64,000 bases of DNA from Halonotius pteroides (GTDB lineage: Archaea > Halobacteriota > Halobacteria > Halobacteriales > Haloferacaceae). The notes below the pieces were generated by a model. It was not told the origin of the DNA, did not search any database, and saw nothing but the letters and a program-made list of their open reading frames with translations. The position numbers and the translations under genes are program-made. The stretch is taken from positions 174,046 to 238,045 of the forward strand of contig NZ_QMDW01000002.1 in the NCBI RefSeq assembly GCF_003605635.1, read 5' to 3'. The first letter of the stretch is position 1; each line of letters starts with the position of its first letter. Shown one piece after another: positions 15,428 through 24,232 of the stretch.

Positions 15428-16236
15428 GACAGTTCGAGGACGAAGGGTTTGGTCGGGTGATCCGCCATATTCAGGATGCGGTCGACTTCGAACCGGAGTA
15501 CTACAACCCGGACTATCTCGATCGGCGGATCACCGCTCGGATGCGACGCCAAGAGGTCGAGGCGTACGACGACTACCTTGAGATACTGCAGTCGGACAGC
15601 CGCGAGAAGGAGGCGTTGATGGATTCGCTGACCATCAATGTCACCAACTTCTTCCGCAACCAGGAGATGTGGGAGGCCCTCCGGCCGGTGTTGCGCGATC
15701 TGACCGATGAGCACCGTCGGGTACGGGTCTGGAGCGCGCCGTGTGCCGACGGTCGAGAACCGTACTCGGTGTCGATGCTAGCCCGCGATGATCGACGGAT
15801 AGACGACGGTCGGCTCACTATCGTCGGTACCGATATCAGCGACGAAGCCCTCGAAAGTGCCCGCGCCGGCACCTACGAGACGACACGGACAACTGATATC
15901 GGCGAGGAGCTCAGTCTGCTTGACGACCCAGAGACATACGTTGATGTCGAGGACGACACGTTCACCGTCAAGCCGGCGGTTCGCGATTCGATCCAGTTCG
16001 AACGCCACGACCTGATCCAAGACGGCCCACGGCGGAACTGTGATCTGGTCTTCTGTCGAAACCTCCTGATCTACATCGACAGCGAGTTCAAGATCCCGAT
16101 CTTCGAAACACTGACCGACTCGATGCAGGATGGCAGCTATCTCGTCATCGGGATGACCGAAACCATCCCACAGGAGTTGCGGGATGAGTTCGAACCGGTC
16201 AACAAACGCTGCCGCATCTATCGATACACACCGTAG
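15424..16236 (+). CDS. cheR: Chemotaxis protein methyltransferase CheR
   Basis: A 270-residue SAM-dependent methyltransferase that methylates glutamates of chemotaxis transducers. An all-helical N-terminal domain (residues 1-75) ends in the signature MDSLTINVTNFFRN. The SAM domain follows with VRVWSAPCADGREPYSVSML (motif I, with Ala-Asp instead of the common Ser-Thr-Gly), VGTDISDEALESAR, and CDLVFCRNLLIYID near residue 210. The whole order matches CheR. Its start overlaps the cheA stop, and the next gene begins six bases after its stop, so this is one operon. Confidence 0.96.
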   Translation: MRQFEDEGFGRVIRHIQDAVDFEPEYYNPDYLDRRITARMRRQEVEAYDDYLEILQSDSREKEALMDSLTINVTNFFRNQEMWEALRPVLRDLTDEHRRVRVWSAPCADGREPYSVSMLARDDRRIDDGRLTIVGTDISDEALESARAGTYETTRTTDIGEELSLLDDPETYVDVEDDTFTVKPAVRDSIQFERHDLIQDGPRRNCDLVFCRNLLIYIDSEFKIPIFETLTDSMQDGSYLVIGMTETIPQELRDEFEPVNKRCRIYRYTP

Positions 16237-16241
16237 TCCCA

Positions 16242-17450
16242 ATGTCGCTGTACGATCTCGCACGATCCGGTGATGTCGACGGGCTCGAAGAGATGCTGCT
16301 GGAAAGCGACAGCCCGGCGGTGCGGAAGCGCGCCTGTGAGCTCCTCGGCGAGATCGCCACCACCGAAGAGATGGATGCCATCGAGACGCTCGTCTCGGTT
16401 GCCGTCACCGACGAATCCGGTGCGGTCAAAGCCGCCGCAGTCGACGGCCTTGACGAGATCGGCGCGGAAGCTGTCGAACAGCTGCTCGTCGAGATCACCG
16501 GCAAGAAGATCGATCAGGGGGCCGATTGGGCGGTCGCAAAGCGGTTTGCCAAAGCCCTCTCCTCGGAGATCCCCGAACTACGGATGGCAGCGGCCGCCGC
16601 ACTTGGCAAACTCGGCGACGAATCCGGGATCAACTCCTTGAAGAGCGCGCTCTCAGATACCGACCCGCGTGTTCGACAGCGGGTCTGTATGGCCCTCGGC
16701 GAGATCAACCACCCCTCAGCGGTGCCGGCGTTGATCGACCGGCTTGGTGATCCAAACGGGCAAGTTCGGCACGAAGCGGCGATCTCACTGTCGGCGATCG
16801 GCACCGATCAGGCACTTGCCGCGCTGAAGAACATGATGGACGCCGACAACACCGCGATCCGGCGGATCGCTGCCTCCGCGCTGGGCGAAGCCGGCACCGC
16901 CGATGTGGTCGAACCGCTGGCAGCGGCATTAAACGATCCCGACGAAGGGGTGCGGAGCGCGTCGATCTACTCGATTATCGAACTGCTGTCGAACGTCGAC
17001 ACCCAAAAGAGTCACTCGATCCGCGATCGGATCGTCACCGAACTACAGGGTGCCGACGACGCGACCGTCCAGCCGATCGTTGAGATCCTAGACGAAAGCA
17101 GCCAACAACGCCAGCGCCGGAATGCCGCGTGGTTTCTCGGGCGGGTCGTCGACAAACCCAACCGGGAGACCATCAACACACTCGTTGACGCGCTTACAAG
17201 CGATGACACCCAAACCGCCCAGTTTGCGGCCACCAGTCTCGCCGAGATGGGTGGAGAGCTAGTCGAAGACGAACTGCTGGAGCTTGTCAAGGGTGATGCC
17301 CCGGACGACGCCCGCGCACAGGGCGTCTTTATTCTGGGAAAGATCGGCGGCGAGCGATCCCGCGATGTGGTGGAAAATCTTACTGAGGATGATAGTAAAC
17401 AGGTTCGCAAGCGGGCGTTCTCGGCGATCTCGAAGCTCAAAGGTCGATAG
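16242..17450 (+). CDS. HEAT-repeat protein of the archaeal chemotaxis cluster
   Basis: A 402-residue protein made almost entirely of PBS-lyase-type HEAT repeats, each about 31 residues. Examples are VRQRVCMALGEINHPSAVPA, VRHEAAISLSAIGTDQAL and IRRIAASALGEAGTADVVEP. It is a protein-interaction solenoid without an enzyme signature. The same arrangement, a HEAT protein followed by CheF genes, is known from the Halobacterium salinarum che region, where protein interactions with Che components and archaellum accessory proteins were reported. Here it follows cheR by five bases and precedes cheF by 72 bp, so I infer a role in coupling the chemotaxis system to the motor or in array organisation. Confidence 0.88.
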   Translation: MSLYDLARSGDVDGLEEMLLESDSPAVRKRACELLGEIATTEEMDAIETLVSVAVTDESGAVKAAAVDGLDEIGAEAVEQLLVEITGKKIDQGADWAVAKRFAKALSSEIPELRMAAAAALGKLGDESGINSLKSALSDTDPRVRQRVCMALGEINHPSAVPALIDRLGDPNGQVRHEAAISLSAIGTDQALAALKNMMDADNTAIRRIAASALGEAGTADVVEPLAAALNDPDEGVRSASIYSIIELLSNVDTQKSHSIRDRIVTELQGADDATVQPIVEILDESSQQRQRRNAAWFLGRVVDKPNRETINTLVDALTSDDTQTAQFAATSLAEMGGELVEDELLELVKGDAPDDARAQGVFILGKIGGERSRDVVENLTEDDSKQVRKRAFSAISKLKGR

Positions 17451-17522
17451 TGATATTACAGAGGGGCGAGACAGTACAACAACATGTATCGATCGACACC
17501 CCATGTGAGGCGGTGAGTTCCG

Positions 17523-18386
17523 ATGAGTGAGGGTGAGTACAAGATCGCGGATACGAAAGGGCGATTCGCCATGGCGGTCAAAGAGGGGCGGCAACTCAAC
17601 AATGTCGACTGGTCGCAGGGCCGGATTCTGCTGTCGAACCGCCGTCTCATCCTTGCCGGCAACGACGGCAAGCGGACGATCGCCCTCTCGGATATCAGCG
17701 GGTTGTCAGGCCGACAGGACGCCAGTCAGTCGATCGCGGCGGCCTCAAACTATCTGGCACTCAAACTCGGCGAGGATGTCATGCTGGTGTCGGCCGCCGA
17801 CCACGAGGAGTTCAAAACGGCGTTCTTCAAAGCTGTTCTTGACGAAAACATCGTCAAGGCCAAACACCCGGCTGTCGAGGGCGGCGTCGTTCAGGATACC
17901 TCCTGGGAAAAAGCACGCCTGAAAGTCGAGGAGGATGCGATCGCCACCGCACTCCAGAGTGGCAAATTCGTCGAACTCGAATTGGAGGAAATCAGCGAGA
18001 TCAGCACCGAACAACGAACGGTCGGCGGCACAGAGCGAACCGTCATTCAGGTCTCCCACGTCGAGGGCCAGACCTCCGTTGAAACCCACCTCACAGGAGC
18101 ACAACGAACCTGTCTCTTTGTCCAGTCGTTTCTCAAGGAGGGCGAACGCCGCAGCGAGGCCAACGTTGACCTCGCACCGTCCGAAAAGGAGGTGCTGATG
18201 GCACTGTACTCCGGGGTGTCACCGTTCGAGATCCCCGCATTTATTGGTCAAGATGTTGACAAAGTCGAGGAAACCTTCGAGAAGCTTATTCAACTCGATA
18301 TCGTCGATGAGGTGCGGACACGCCACGAGGTAACCCTGAACTCGCGGGGTCGCAACATCGCCAGCGAAGCGATGAACGAGCAGTAA
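17523..18386 (+). CDS. cheF1: Taxis protein CheF (first copy)
   Basis: A 287-residue member of the archaea-specific CheF (DUF439) family, which connects CheY to the archaellum motor complex. The N-terminal half is a PH-like barrel with SQGRILLSNRRLILAGNDG, and TIALSDISGL, the family's strongest segment. The C-terminal third is a winged-helix-like region with SEKEVLMALYSGVSPFEIPA and VDKVEETFEKLIQLDIVDEV. It lies at the 3' end of the che operon and is convergent with a paralogue. Two cheF copies side by side is the arrangement described in H. salinarum. Confidence 0.93.
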   Translation: MSEGEYKIADTKGRFAMAVKEGRQLNNVDWSQGRILLSNRRLILAGNDGKRTIALSDISGLSGRQDASQSIAAASNYLALKLGEDVMLVSAADHEEFKTAFFKAVLDENIVKAKHPAVEGGVVQDTSWEKARLKVEEDAIATALQSGKFVELELEEISEISTEQRTVGGTERTVIQVSHVEGQTSVETHLTGAQRTCLFVQSFLKEGERRSEANVDLAPSEKEVLMALYSGVSPFEIPAFIGQDVDKVEETFEKLIQLDIVDEVRTRHEVTLNSRGRNIASEAMNEQ

Positions 18387-18439
18387 CGAGTTGCAGTATC
18401 AAGGGTAACAGGCAAACAGTCGATAGCGTACTCGCCGGC

Positions 18440-19309
18440 TCAGGCGTTGACCGACTCGATCTTCTTGTTGACGATCACCTGTCCCTTCGCCGTCAACGAC
18501 AGCCCTTCCTCGCCGTCCTCGACGAGTTCCTTGCTTTTGAGCTTGTCAACGATGGCTTTTGTCTCGTTGATATCGCCGGTCACAAGCATGCTGAGCTCCG
18601 CACTACCGCCGGCACTGTACAGCGAAACGAGTGTTTCGACCTCTTCGTCGCCGACCTCAATCTCCTCGAGGGCTTCCATGATGTCGCTGTATTCGAGCCG
18701 GACATACCGGCCGAGCAGGTTGAGCTTGCGGCCGTTTGGCAGCGTGATCAGTGTCGTCAGTGTCGTTCCGGCCTCGGAGTGATCAACCGACAGCGTCGGC
18801 CGGGTTTTACCGCCGATATCGCGCTGTTCGCGGCCGAAGTCGATAACGCCGCCGAGGTCGATCGTCACCGTTTCATTGTTGCCCTTGAGATCCAACTGGC
18901 CGCGTTTGAGGCCGAGTTTCATCTTGCGGTCGCTGGCGTCGGTGATCCGTCCACCACGTTTGGCCGGGTGTGTGACGATCACGGTTTGACCGCCGACGAT
19001 GATCTTAAAAAAGACGGTTTTGAACTTTTCGACGTTTGGGCCGGTGCCCTCGATAACCGCGACCTTCTGTTGGCCGTCTTTTTTGTAGGCGATGGTGACG
19101 GTATCGTTGAAAAACTGCTTGAACGCCTGTGGTGGCGAGCCGATGTTGGTATCCACAACCGAGGACAGTGGAATGCGTGTCTCCTGATCGTCGGTGACCA
19201 ACACCAACTGCTTGTGGCTGAGGAGCACGCGGCCGGTGATCGGTTCCATCGTCTCCATCTTCTCGGTGTAGAACCGACCGGCGAAATCCGCCACCACTCC
19301 CTCACTCAT
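18440..19309 (-). CDS. cheF2: Taxis protein CheF (second copy)
   Basis: A 289-residue paralogue of the preceding protein. It keeps the same order: ITGRVLLSHKQLVLVTDD and TRIPLSSVVDTN in the PH-like half, a middle part with DLGGVIDFGREQRDIGGKTR, and a C-terminal winged-helix segment (VETLVSLYSAGGSAELSML, then VDKLKSKELVEDGEEG). Sequence identity to the first copy is modest, so the two are old duplicates and probably not interchangeable. It is convergent with cheF1, with 53 bp between the stops, and its own promoter lies in the region before the ferredoxin gene. Confidence 0.9.
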   Translation of the reverse strand: MSEGVVADFAGRFYTEKMETMEPITGRVLLSHKQLVLVTDDQETRIPLSSVVDTNIGSPPQAFKQFFNDTVTIAYKKDGQQKVAVIEGTGPNVEKFKTVFFKIIVGGQTVIVTHPAKRGGRITDASDRKMKLGLKRGQLDLKGNNETVTIDLGGVIDFGREQRDIGGKTRPTLSVDHSEAGTTLTTLITLPNGRKLNLLGRYVRLEYSDIMEALEEIEVGDEEVETLVSLYSAGGSAELSMLVTGDINETKAIVDKLKSKELVEDGEEGLSLTAKGQVIVNKKIESVNA

Positions 19310-19470
19310 ATACTACTGTTCGTTCCGCGGTCCTCTTCATTGTTTCGCGCTGTCGGTGACACAGTATCGCCCATTCCTGTGGGCGAACGCCCCGATACAC
19401 AGGCCAAAGCCGGACGCCGCACCTGCGGGAACAGCAAAGTCTAATGCCGTGGGCGCCCAACGATCTGTTG

Positions 19471-19860
19471 ATGCCAACGGTAACCTACCTCAACTACGAA
19501 GTGCTCGATGACCACGGCTGGGAAATGGACGACGACGACCTCTTCGACAAGGCCGAAGATGAAGGGCTTGACGGCGAGGACTACGGTGAACTCGATGTCA
19601 ACGAAGGCGAGTACATCCTTGAATCCGCCGAGGCCCAGGGCTACGATTGGCCCTTCTCGTGTCGCGCCGGCGCGTGTGCAAACTGCGCCGCCATCGTCAA
19701 AGAGGGCGAGATCGACATGGATATGCAGCAGATCCTCTCGGATGAGGAAGTCGAAGAGAAAAACGTCCGGCTCACCTGCATCGGCAGCCCGGACGCCGAC
19801 GAGGTGAAGATCGTCTACAACGCCAAACACCTCGATTACCTTCAGAACCGCGTTATCTGA
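19471..19860 (+). CDS. fdx: Halophilic 2Fe-2S ferredoxin
   Basis: A 129-residue plant-type [2Fe-2S] ferredoxin, the main cytosolic electron carrier of haloarchaea, used for example by 2-oxoacid:ferredoxin oxidoreductases. Cluster ligands are visible in [14 protein letters not shown] (C-x4-C-x2-C) and later in RLTCIGSP. The very acidic N-terminal insert ([19 protein letters not shown]) is the known salt-adaptation domain of halophilic ferredoxins. The ATG at 19471 ([10 protein letters not shown]) matches the usual mature start; a longer frame from 19444 is not needed. Confidence 0.96.
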   Translation: MPTVTYLNYEVLDDHGWEMDDDDLFDKAEDEGLDGEDYGELDVNEGEYILESAEAQGYDWPFSCRAGACANCAAIVKEGEIDMDMQQILSDEEVEEKNVRLTCIGSPDADEVKIVYNAKHLDYLQNRVI

Positions 19861-19863
19861 ACA

Positions 19864-19906
19864 CTGGAGTTCCTCCAGCGACAACACATCCTCGCGTGAG
19901 GATGTG
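19864..19906 (+). terminator. Two hairpins downstream of ferredoxin
   Basis: Immediately after the fdx stop there is CTGGAG-TTC-CTCCAG (19864-19878). It is followed by a strong 9-bp hairpin, CACATCCTC-GCGT-GAGGATGTG (19885-19906). Archaeal termination normally relies on T-tracts rather than hairpins, and no T-tract follows. The structure may stabilise the abundant fdx mRNA. It could also be a leftover end of an IS200/IS605-type element, whose ends form such hairpins. Function is unproven. Confidence 0.4.
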
Positions 19907-19966
19907 GCTCTCTGCTAGTCCGTAGCTGTTGCTACCAGTCTATAGCTATCTCTGCGTTCAGTTTCG

Positions 19967-20305
19967 TCACAGCCAGTTGCGACTCACGTATTCGACAACG
20001 ATATCGGGTTGTTCGATATAATCAGATAATTCATCGACGATGCCGCCGACTTCGCGTGCCGATAGCGTCTCCTCGGTTTGAAACAGGACACCGACTGGTC
20101 GGTTCGCCGCAATAGCGAGAAAGTCATCGTCCTGTGTGAGAATCAGTCGCTCCTCACGCGCTGCGTAGCTGGCGATCACATCGTCGCTCACGCCGAGCCC
20201 GAGTTCGGCGACATCACCGATCCACTCGGTATCGTGGTCGAGTTGCTGGAGATGGGTGATCGTTGCTTGCTCGATGTTTTCGTCTGCAAGCAGCCGATAC
20301 CCCAT
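19967..20305 (-). CDS. DUF5615 PIN-like toxin
   Basis: A 112-residue PIN-like nuclease of the DUF5615 (Mut7-C-like) family, the putative toxin of a two-gene module. Family marks are RLLADENIEQATITHLQQL at the start, with the conserved Asp-Glu-Asn, and ERLILTQDDDFLAIAANRP in the middle, with an Asp cluster. The upstream antitoxin gene ends in TGATG, sharing one base with this start, which is typical of coupled modules. The target RNA is unknown. Confidence 0.85.
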   Translation of the reverse strand: MGYRLLADENIEQATITHLQQLDHDTEWIGDVAELGLGVSDDVIASYAAREERLILTQDDDFLAIAANRPVGVLFQTEETLSAREVGGIVDELSDYIEQPDIVVEYVSRNWL

Positions 20306-20607
20306 CAGCGACGCACGTCGTCGGGGTCAGTCGTCAGGTGGTCGTGAGAGTCGATTGCCGACTGTCGCTGCTGTTCGACGTCGTCCATTTCCTTGGGATG
20401 ATCGTGGTAGTAGGTCAGCGCGCGGTAGACATCGGCCACGTCGAGAGTGTACCGCTCTGAGACAGTTTCGGGATCGAGCCCGCGGTCTTCGACCTGCGTT
20501 TTGATAAATCGAACCGTGATCCGGCGACCGTCGAGATGCGGCTCGTCGTGGAGGTCGTGGACGATCCCACGTTGGACGCGGCTCATATCCCGTTGTTTCG
20601 TCACCAT
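20305..20607 (-). CDS. DUF433 antitoxin
   Basis: A 100-residue DUF433 protein, the usual partner of DUF5615 toxins. The core HLDGRRITVRFIKTQVEDRG and SERYTLDVADVYRALTYYHD matches the helix-turn-helix-like DUF433 pattern. The C-terminal tail (QQRQSAIDSHDHLTTD) is the likely toxin-binding part. It starts 37 bp downstream of the HMG-CoA synthase stop, on the same strand, so it may be read through from that gene. A second ATG at 20586 is possible. Confidence 0.82.
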   Translation of the reverse strand: MVTKQRDMSRVQRGIVHDLHDEPHLDGRRITVRFIKTQVEDRGLDPETVSERYTLDVADVYRALTYYHDHPKEMDDVEQQRQSAIDSHDHLTTDPDDVRR

Positions 20608-20644
20608 CGCACTTGAACATCCGGCTGAAAGAGCAAACCGATAA

Positions 20645-21985
20645 CTATTCGACGTACTCGTACTGTCGCTCGTTCATCCGGCCCCAGCCGGTAAACACAA
20701 ACTCGTCGCTTGGCTCGGTGAAGTCATCGATATCGACGGTTCCTTTCTCGTGGTTGTGGCTGTCGTGTACCTGTTCGTACTCCGAATACGAGAGGTCGTA
20801 TCGAGCCCGGAGTTGGGCGTCGACGTTGAGTTGAGCGATTTCGGTTTCCCAGTTCGGCTGGACGGTTTCGGCGTGGATTTCAGCCTGCGCGCCGGAGCCA
20901 TACGACCCGACCAGCAGCTTCTCACCGGCCAGGTTCCGGTCTTCCTCGGCGGCATACTGGAGCGCAGCAATGCGGGCGATATGCACCGACCCGGTGTACC
21001 AGTTGCCGACCTGCCGGGAGATGGTGAGCGTCGGCTCGATGGTGCGGTCGTACCACGATTGGTACTGCTCGGTCTGTTTGAGGGCGTCGGTATACTCACT
21101 GATCGCCTCCTCATACGCCTCTCGTGAGGCGTAGTCGGCCTCGCGTGGCTGGCGACCAATCTCGCCGGCGAGGGCGTCTTCGATCTCGGTGTCGCGGCTC
21201 ATATGGCGATAGCCGAGCAAGGCTGCCTTTCGAACCATCCCTGGGAAGGGGGTGTGGAACGGAACGGAGGCAAAATCATCGGGATGCAGATCCCAGGCAA
21301 CGGATTCGAAGTCTTCGACCGCTTCGCGCATGCGCGACAGATATACTTGCACCGACCGTTTGCCGTCGACCGACGGGAACTGCTGGTTCGGCTTCAGAAA
21401 GTCGGTTTCGTCCATGCTGCCATACCCTTGCTCGGTTGAGATCTCGACGAGATCCGGGTCTTCGTCGATGAGCATGGCGACCGCGCCCGCACCCTGTGTC
21501 GCTTCACCAGGGTCGCCACGGGCGTACAGCGCGGTGTCAGTGGCGATCACAAGGGCGGCCCGCCCGCGGTTGCGACCGGCACGGATCCAGTTGTATGCGT
21601 CATCGATCGATTGGGTGCCGGCGACGCAGGCAAACTTTCGTTCGCCCTTGTTGGCGTGGCGGAACTCGCCGTCGAAATACTGTTCGAGACACCCCGCAAC
21701 GTACGTCGACACCGGTTTGGAGTTATCGAACGCTGACTCGGTGGCAACGTCGATCCGGCCGATATCCTCGGGGGTGAGCCCCGTGCGATCCATGAGCCGC
21801 TTGGCGGCGTTTGCGCCCATGGTGACGATATCCTCGTGGAGATCCGGGAACGACGAGCCGACCAGCCCGATCCCCTTGCGGTATTTGTCCGGATCCTCGC
21901 CTTTCTGTGGGGCAAAGGTGTCCGGCAGATCGAGTTTGAGCTTGCCGGTCCAGACCTCAACCGCGTCGATGCCGACAGGTTCCAT
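20645..21985 (-). CDS. hmgS: Hydroxymethylglutaryl-CoA synthase
   Basis: A 446-residue enzyme that condenses acetyl-CoA with acetoacetyl-CoA to HMG-CoA, the entry step of the mevalonate pathway for archaeal lipids. The thiolase-fold signatures are present: the catalytic Cys in ERKFACVAGTQSIDDAY, the His in SVPFHTPFPGMVRKAA, and GSYGSGAQAEIHAETV near the C-terminus. Length and sequence fit the haloarchaeal enzyme, which groups with bacterial and eukaryotic type HMGS rather than the short archaeal type. This is a known feature of the class. It is at the head of a short minus-strand run that includes the DUF433/DUF5615 module. Confidence 0.95.
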   Translation of the reverse strand: MEPVGIDAVEVWTGKLKLDLPDTFAPQKGEDPDKYRKGIGLVGSSFPDLHEDIVTMGANAAKRLMDRTGLTPEDIGRIDVATESAFDNSKPVSTYVAGCLEQYFDGEFRHANKGERKFACVAGTQSIDDAYNWIRAGRNRGRAALVIATDTALYARGDPGEATQGAGAVAMLIDEDPDLVEISTEQGYGSMDETDFLKPNQQFPSVDGKRSVQVYLSRMREAVEDFESVAWDLHPDDFASVPFHTPFPGMVRKAALLGYRHMSRDTEIEDALAGEIGRQPREADYASREAYEEAISEYTDALKQTEQYQSWYDRTIEPTLTISRQVGNWYTGSVHIARIAALQYAAEEDRNLAGEKLLVGSYGSGAQAEIHAETVQPNWETEIAQLNVDAQLRARYDLSYSEYEQVHDSHNHEKGTVDIDDFTEPSDEFVFTGWGRMNERQYEYVE

Positions 21986-22056
21986 ACGCGAGATTGCCCG
22001 AGGTGGCTTATGGGTGTGTCGATACGAATGACGTCGATCGTCGAATCACAGCCCGA

Positions 22057-22647
22057 TCAGTCGTCGTCTTCTTCGATAACTTCGGGATCCGCAAAGGCGT
22101 CCTGCAGGCTGTCGAGCCCGTTGAGCCACTCGGAGACGAGCCAGGAGTCGAGTTCCTCGATGTCGCTGCCGTCGAACTCGGTGCCGTCGATGATCTGGGT
22201 GCCGGCCTGAACGAGGTAGGCGAGTGCAGCGTCATCATCCTCGTCGGCGGCCGCAGCAACCGCTTCGGTGATGTTGTCATCGAGCGGTTGTTCCTCGACA
22301 GCCCCACCGATCAGATACTCCTCGGCAGCATAGAAAACGGGGATGAGGCTGGTCTGGACACTGTCGAGTAAGAGTAGCTTGTTTTCGGCGTCGAACTCCG
22401 GTTCGGCCAGAACGATGTCGTTGATAAACTCCAGTTTGTCGAGGGCTTCCTCCTCGTCGAGATGGCCGTCCGCAACGGCGGTGATGATCTTGGCGATCGC
22501 GATGGTGGTGTCGTTTTGGAGATTGAAGTAGAGCCGGGCGAAGTCCTCGCTTTCGGGATCGAGATCCTCCTCGCCGACCCGCGTCAGCCAGTTCTGCCAG
22601 CGGTCTTCCGAATAGAAGGTCTCGGCTGGCTCGTCCTCATCGGTCAT
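22057..22647 (-). CDS. DUF2150 family protein
   Basis: A 196-residue acidic cytoplasmic protein. The conserved core is FYSEDRWQNWLTRVGEEDLD then ARLYFNLQNDTTIAIAKI, followed by helical segments and an acidic C-terminus. I recognise it as the euryarchaeal DUF2150 family, which has no assigned function. It lies in a minus-strand series with TatD and HIT genes, 50-70 bp apart, which suggests co-transcription but no shared pathway. Confidence 0.82.
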   Translation of the reverse strand: MTDEDEPAETFYSEDRWQNWLTRVGEEDLDPESEDFARLYFNLQNDTTIAIAKIITAVADGHLDEEEALDKLEFINDIVLAEPEFDAENKLLLLDSVQTSLIPVFYAAEEYLIGGAVEEQPLDDNITEAVAAAADEDDDAALAYLVQAGTQIIDGTEFDGSDIEELDSWLVSEWLNGLDSLQDAFADPEVIEEDDD

Positions 22648-22697
22648 ACTTGTGTCTCCGGGGGCGCACTCAAAGACCTTTCTTCTCGTTTGGGCTG

Positions 22698-23537
22698 CTA
22701 CTCAAGTGTTCGGCGGGTATCGATGCCATAGACCCGCTTCGGCGTTTCGACGTGGGCGATCTCGATCGCCTCATCGTAGCCCCGTTCGCGGAGCCACCGG
22801 ACGCGCCGGGGAACGGTTTTCGGCCCCATGACCGCCCCCGGCCGGTCGGGGTCATCGATGTAATCGGTCTCCATCAGAAACGGGTCGTCCGACTTGGCGG
22901 CAGTCGCAAGCCAATCCTTCTTGCACATCACACTCGGTGTCGGGCCTGTGAGGCGACCGCTGGCGTAATGTTTGACGACATGGAGCGGGTCAAGGCCGCG
23001 GTCGTCAGCCCACTCGGCGATCTCGGTGAGATCTTCGCTGGCCTCGGTGTGGAGTTGGACGACACAGTCGAGGTCAGCCCCAAGCTTGAACCCGTGTTTC
23101 ATCACGTCGTTGGAGGCCGCCCAGACGGCGTCATCAACCTCGTAGTGTGGCCGCCCGGATTTCAACGCGAGCGCGTCGCCGCACTCAACGTATTCGGCGG
23201 CGATATCGAGAACGCGTTGCATCAGATCGGCGGCCTCCTCCGGCGAACAGCCGCGGCCGTCGATGAGGCGGCTGATAAGTCCCGGGTGAACGCCAAGAAT
23301 CGGCCACGCACGTCCCGGTAGCCGCTCGGTCGCATCAGCGACGGTGTCGATGGTGGTCTCGAAAACCGAGCGGAAGTCCTCGGGATCGGTTGATTCAACG
23401 CCGAGATGCCACGAGGGCTTGTTGACGACAAGGAGGTGAGTGCCACCCAACTGGACGAAGTCGTCGACGGCGTCCATCCCGCGGGCGGCGTCGGGATCGA
23501 GATGCATGTGATTGTCGAGCACCGGCGTGTCGTCCAT
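22698..23537 (-). CDS. TatD-like metal-dependent hydrolase
   Basis: A 279-residue amidohydrolase-fold protein of the archaeal TatD-related group. Metal-binding marks are VLDNHMHLDPDAARG (H-x-H) at the N-terminus, ALKSGRPHYEVD in the middle, VVQLHTEAS and HVVKHYASGRL (two His), and FLMETDYIDD (Asp) near the end. TatD enzymes are DNases or related phosphohydrolases in bacteria; the archaeal substrate is not established. No partner gene defines it here. Confidence 0.88.
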   Translation of the reverse strand: MDDTPVLDNHMHLDPDAARGMDAVDDFVQLGGTHLLVVNKPSWHLGVESTDPEDFRSVFETTIDTVADATERLPGRAWPILGVHPGLISRLIDGRGCSPEEAADLMQRVLDIAAEYVECGDALALKSGRPHYEVDDAVWAASNDVMKHGFKLGADLDCVVQLHTEASEDLTEIAEWADDRGLDPLHVVKHYASGRLTGPTPSVMCKKDWLATAAKSDDPFLMETDYIDDPDRPGAVMGPKTVPRRVRWLRERGYDEAIEIAHVETPKRVYGIDTRRTLE

Positions 23538-23605
23538 AGCTGTGGGTTGGCAGCGACGGGCAAAAATCGGCTGGTCTCAGTGGTCGAGAGGCTGCGGCGA
23601 TGTCG

Positions 23606-24196
23606 CTACGCGGTGTCGTCGGTTGTGAGATCGAACGCAAATTCGACCGCCTGCTCGGCGTTGTCGCCGTCGTCGCTCTCAGCGTCATCGACGATGGCAC
23701 CGGGGTGGGCCGCAAAGCCCTCATGGAGTCGCTCGTAGGTGTCGTCGACAGCCTCAACGATGACGTTCGTCTCGCCGATTACCGGCATGAAGTTCGTGTC
23801 GCCCTCCCAGCGCGGCACGAGGTGGGTGTGGAGGTGGTCATCGATTGAGCCGCCCGCACCCTCGCCGCTGTTCATGCCCATGTTGAGGCCGTCAGGCCCA
23901 AGACCGTCGTGGAGTGCGTCGATAGCGACCTGCTTGAGCCGGGCGTGATCCAGCAGTTCGGCGCGGGTGAGGGCGGTGTAGTCGCCGACGTGGCGATAGG
24001 GGATGATCATGAGATGGCCCGGATTGTAGGGGTAGTTGTTGAGCAGCGCGAAGCTGTGCTCGCTGCGGGCGACGATCCGGCTTTCGCGGTCGGCGTCGCG
24101 CTCGGAGAGGACGCAGAACGGACAGCCGTCGATGGGTTGCTTCTCAGAGTCGCGTTCAACCCAGTCGATCCGCCACGGCGCGAAGATCTGCTCCAT
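23606..24196 (-). CDS. HIT family nucleotide hydrolase/transferase
   Basis: A 196-residue histidine-triad protein acting on nucleotides such as Ap4A or AMP conjugates. The catalytic HLHTHLVPRW triad is near residue 112, and the upstream segment YPYNPGHLMIIPYRHVGDY is typical. The N-terminal CPFC, together with a later His, may bind zinc as in the branch related to Ap4A phosphorylase. The last 35 residues are an acidic tail. It is the first gene of the minus-strand run ahead of TatD and DUF2150. Confidence 0.92.
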   Translation of the reverse strand: MEQIFAPWRIDWVERDSEKQPIDGCPFCVLSERDADRESRIVARSEHSFALLNNYPYNPGHLMIIPYRHVGDYTALTRAELLDHARLKQVAIDALHDGLGPDGLNMGMNSGEGAGGSIDDHLHTHLVPRWEGDTNFMPVIGETNVIVEAVDDTYERLHEGFAAHPGAIVDDAESDDGDNAEQAVEFAFDLTTDDTA

Positions 24197-24232
24197 ACAG
24201 GGGGCTATCGCTTGGAGGTGTTAGTGGTACCG

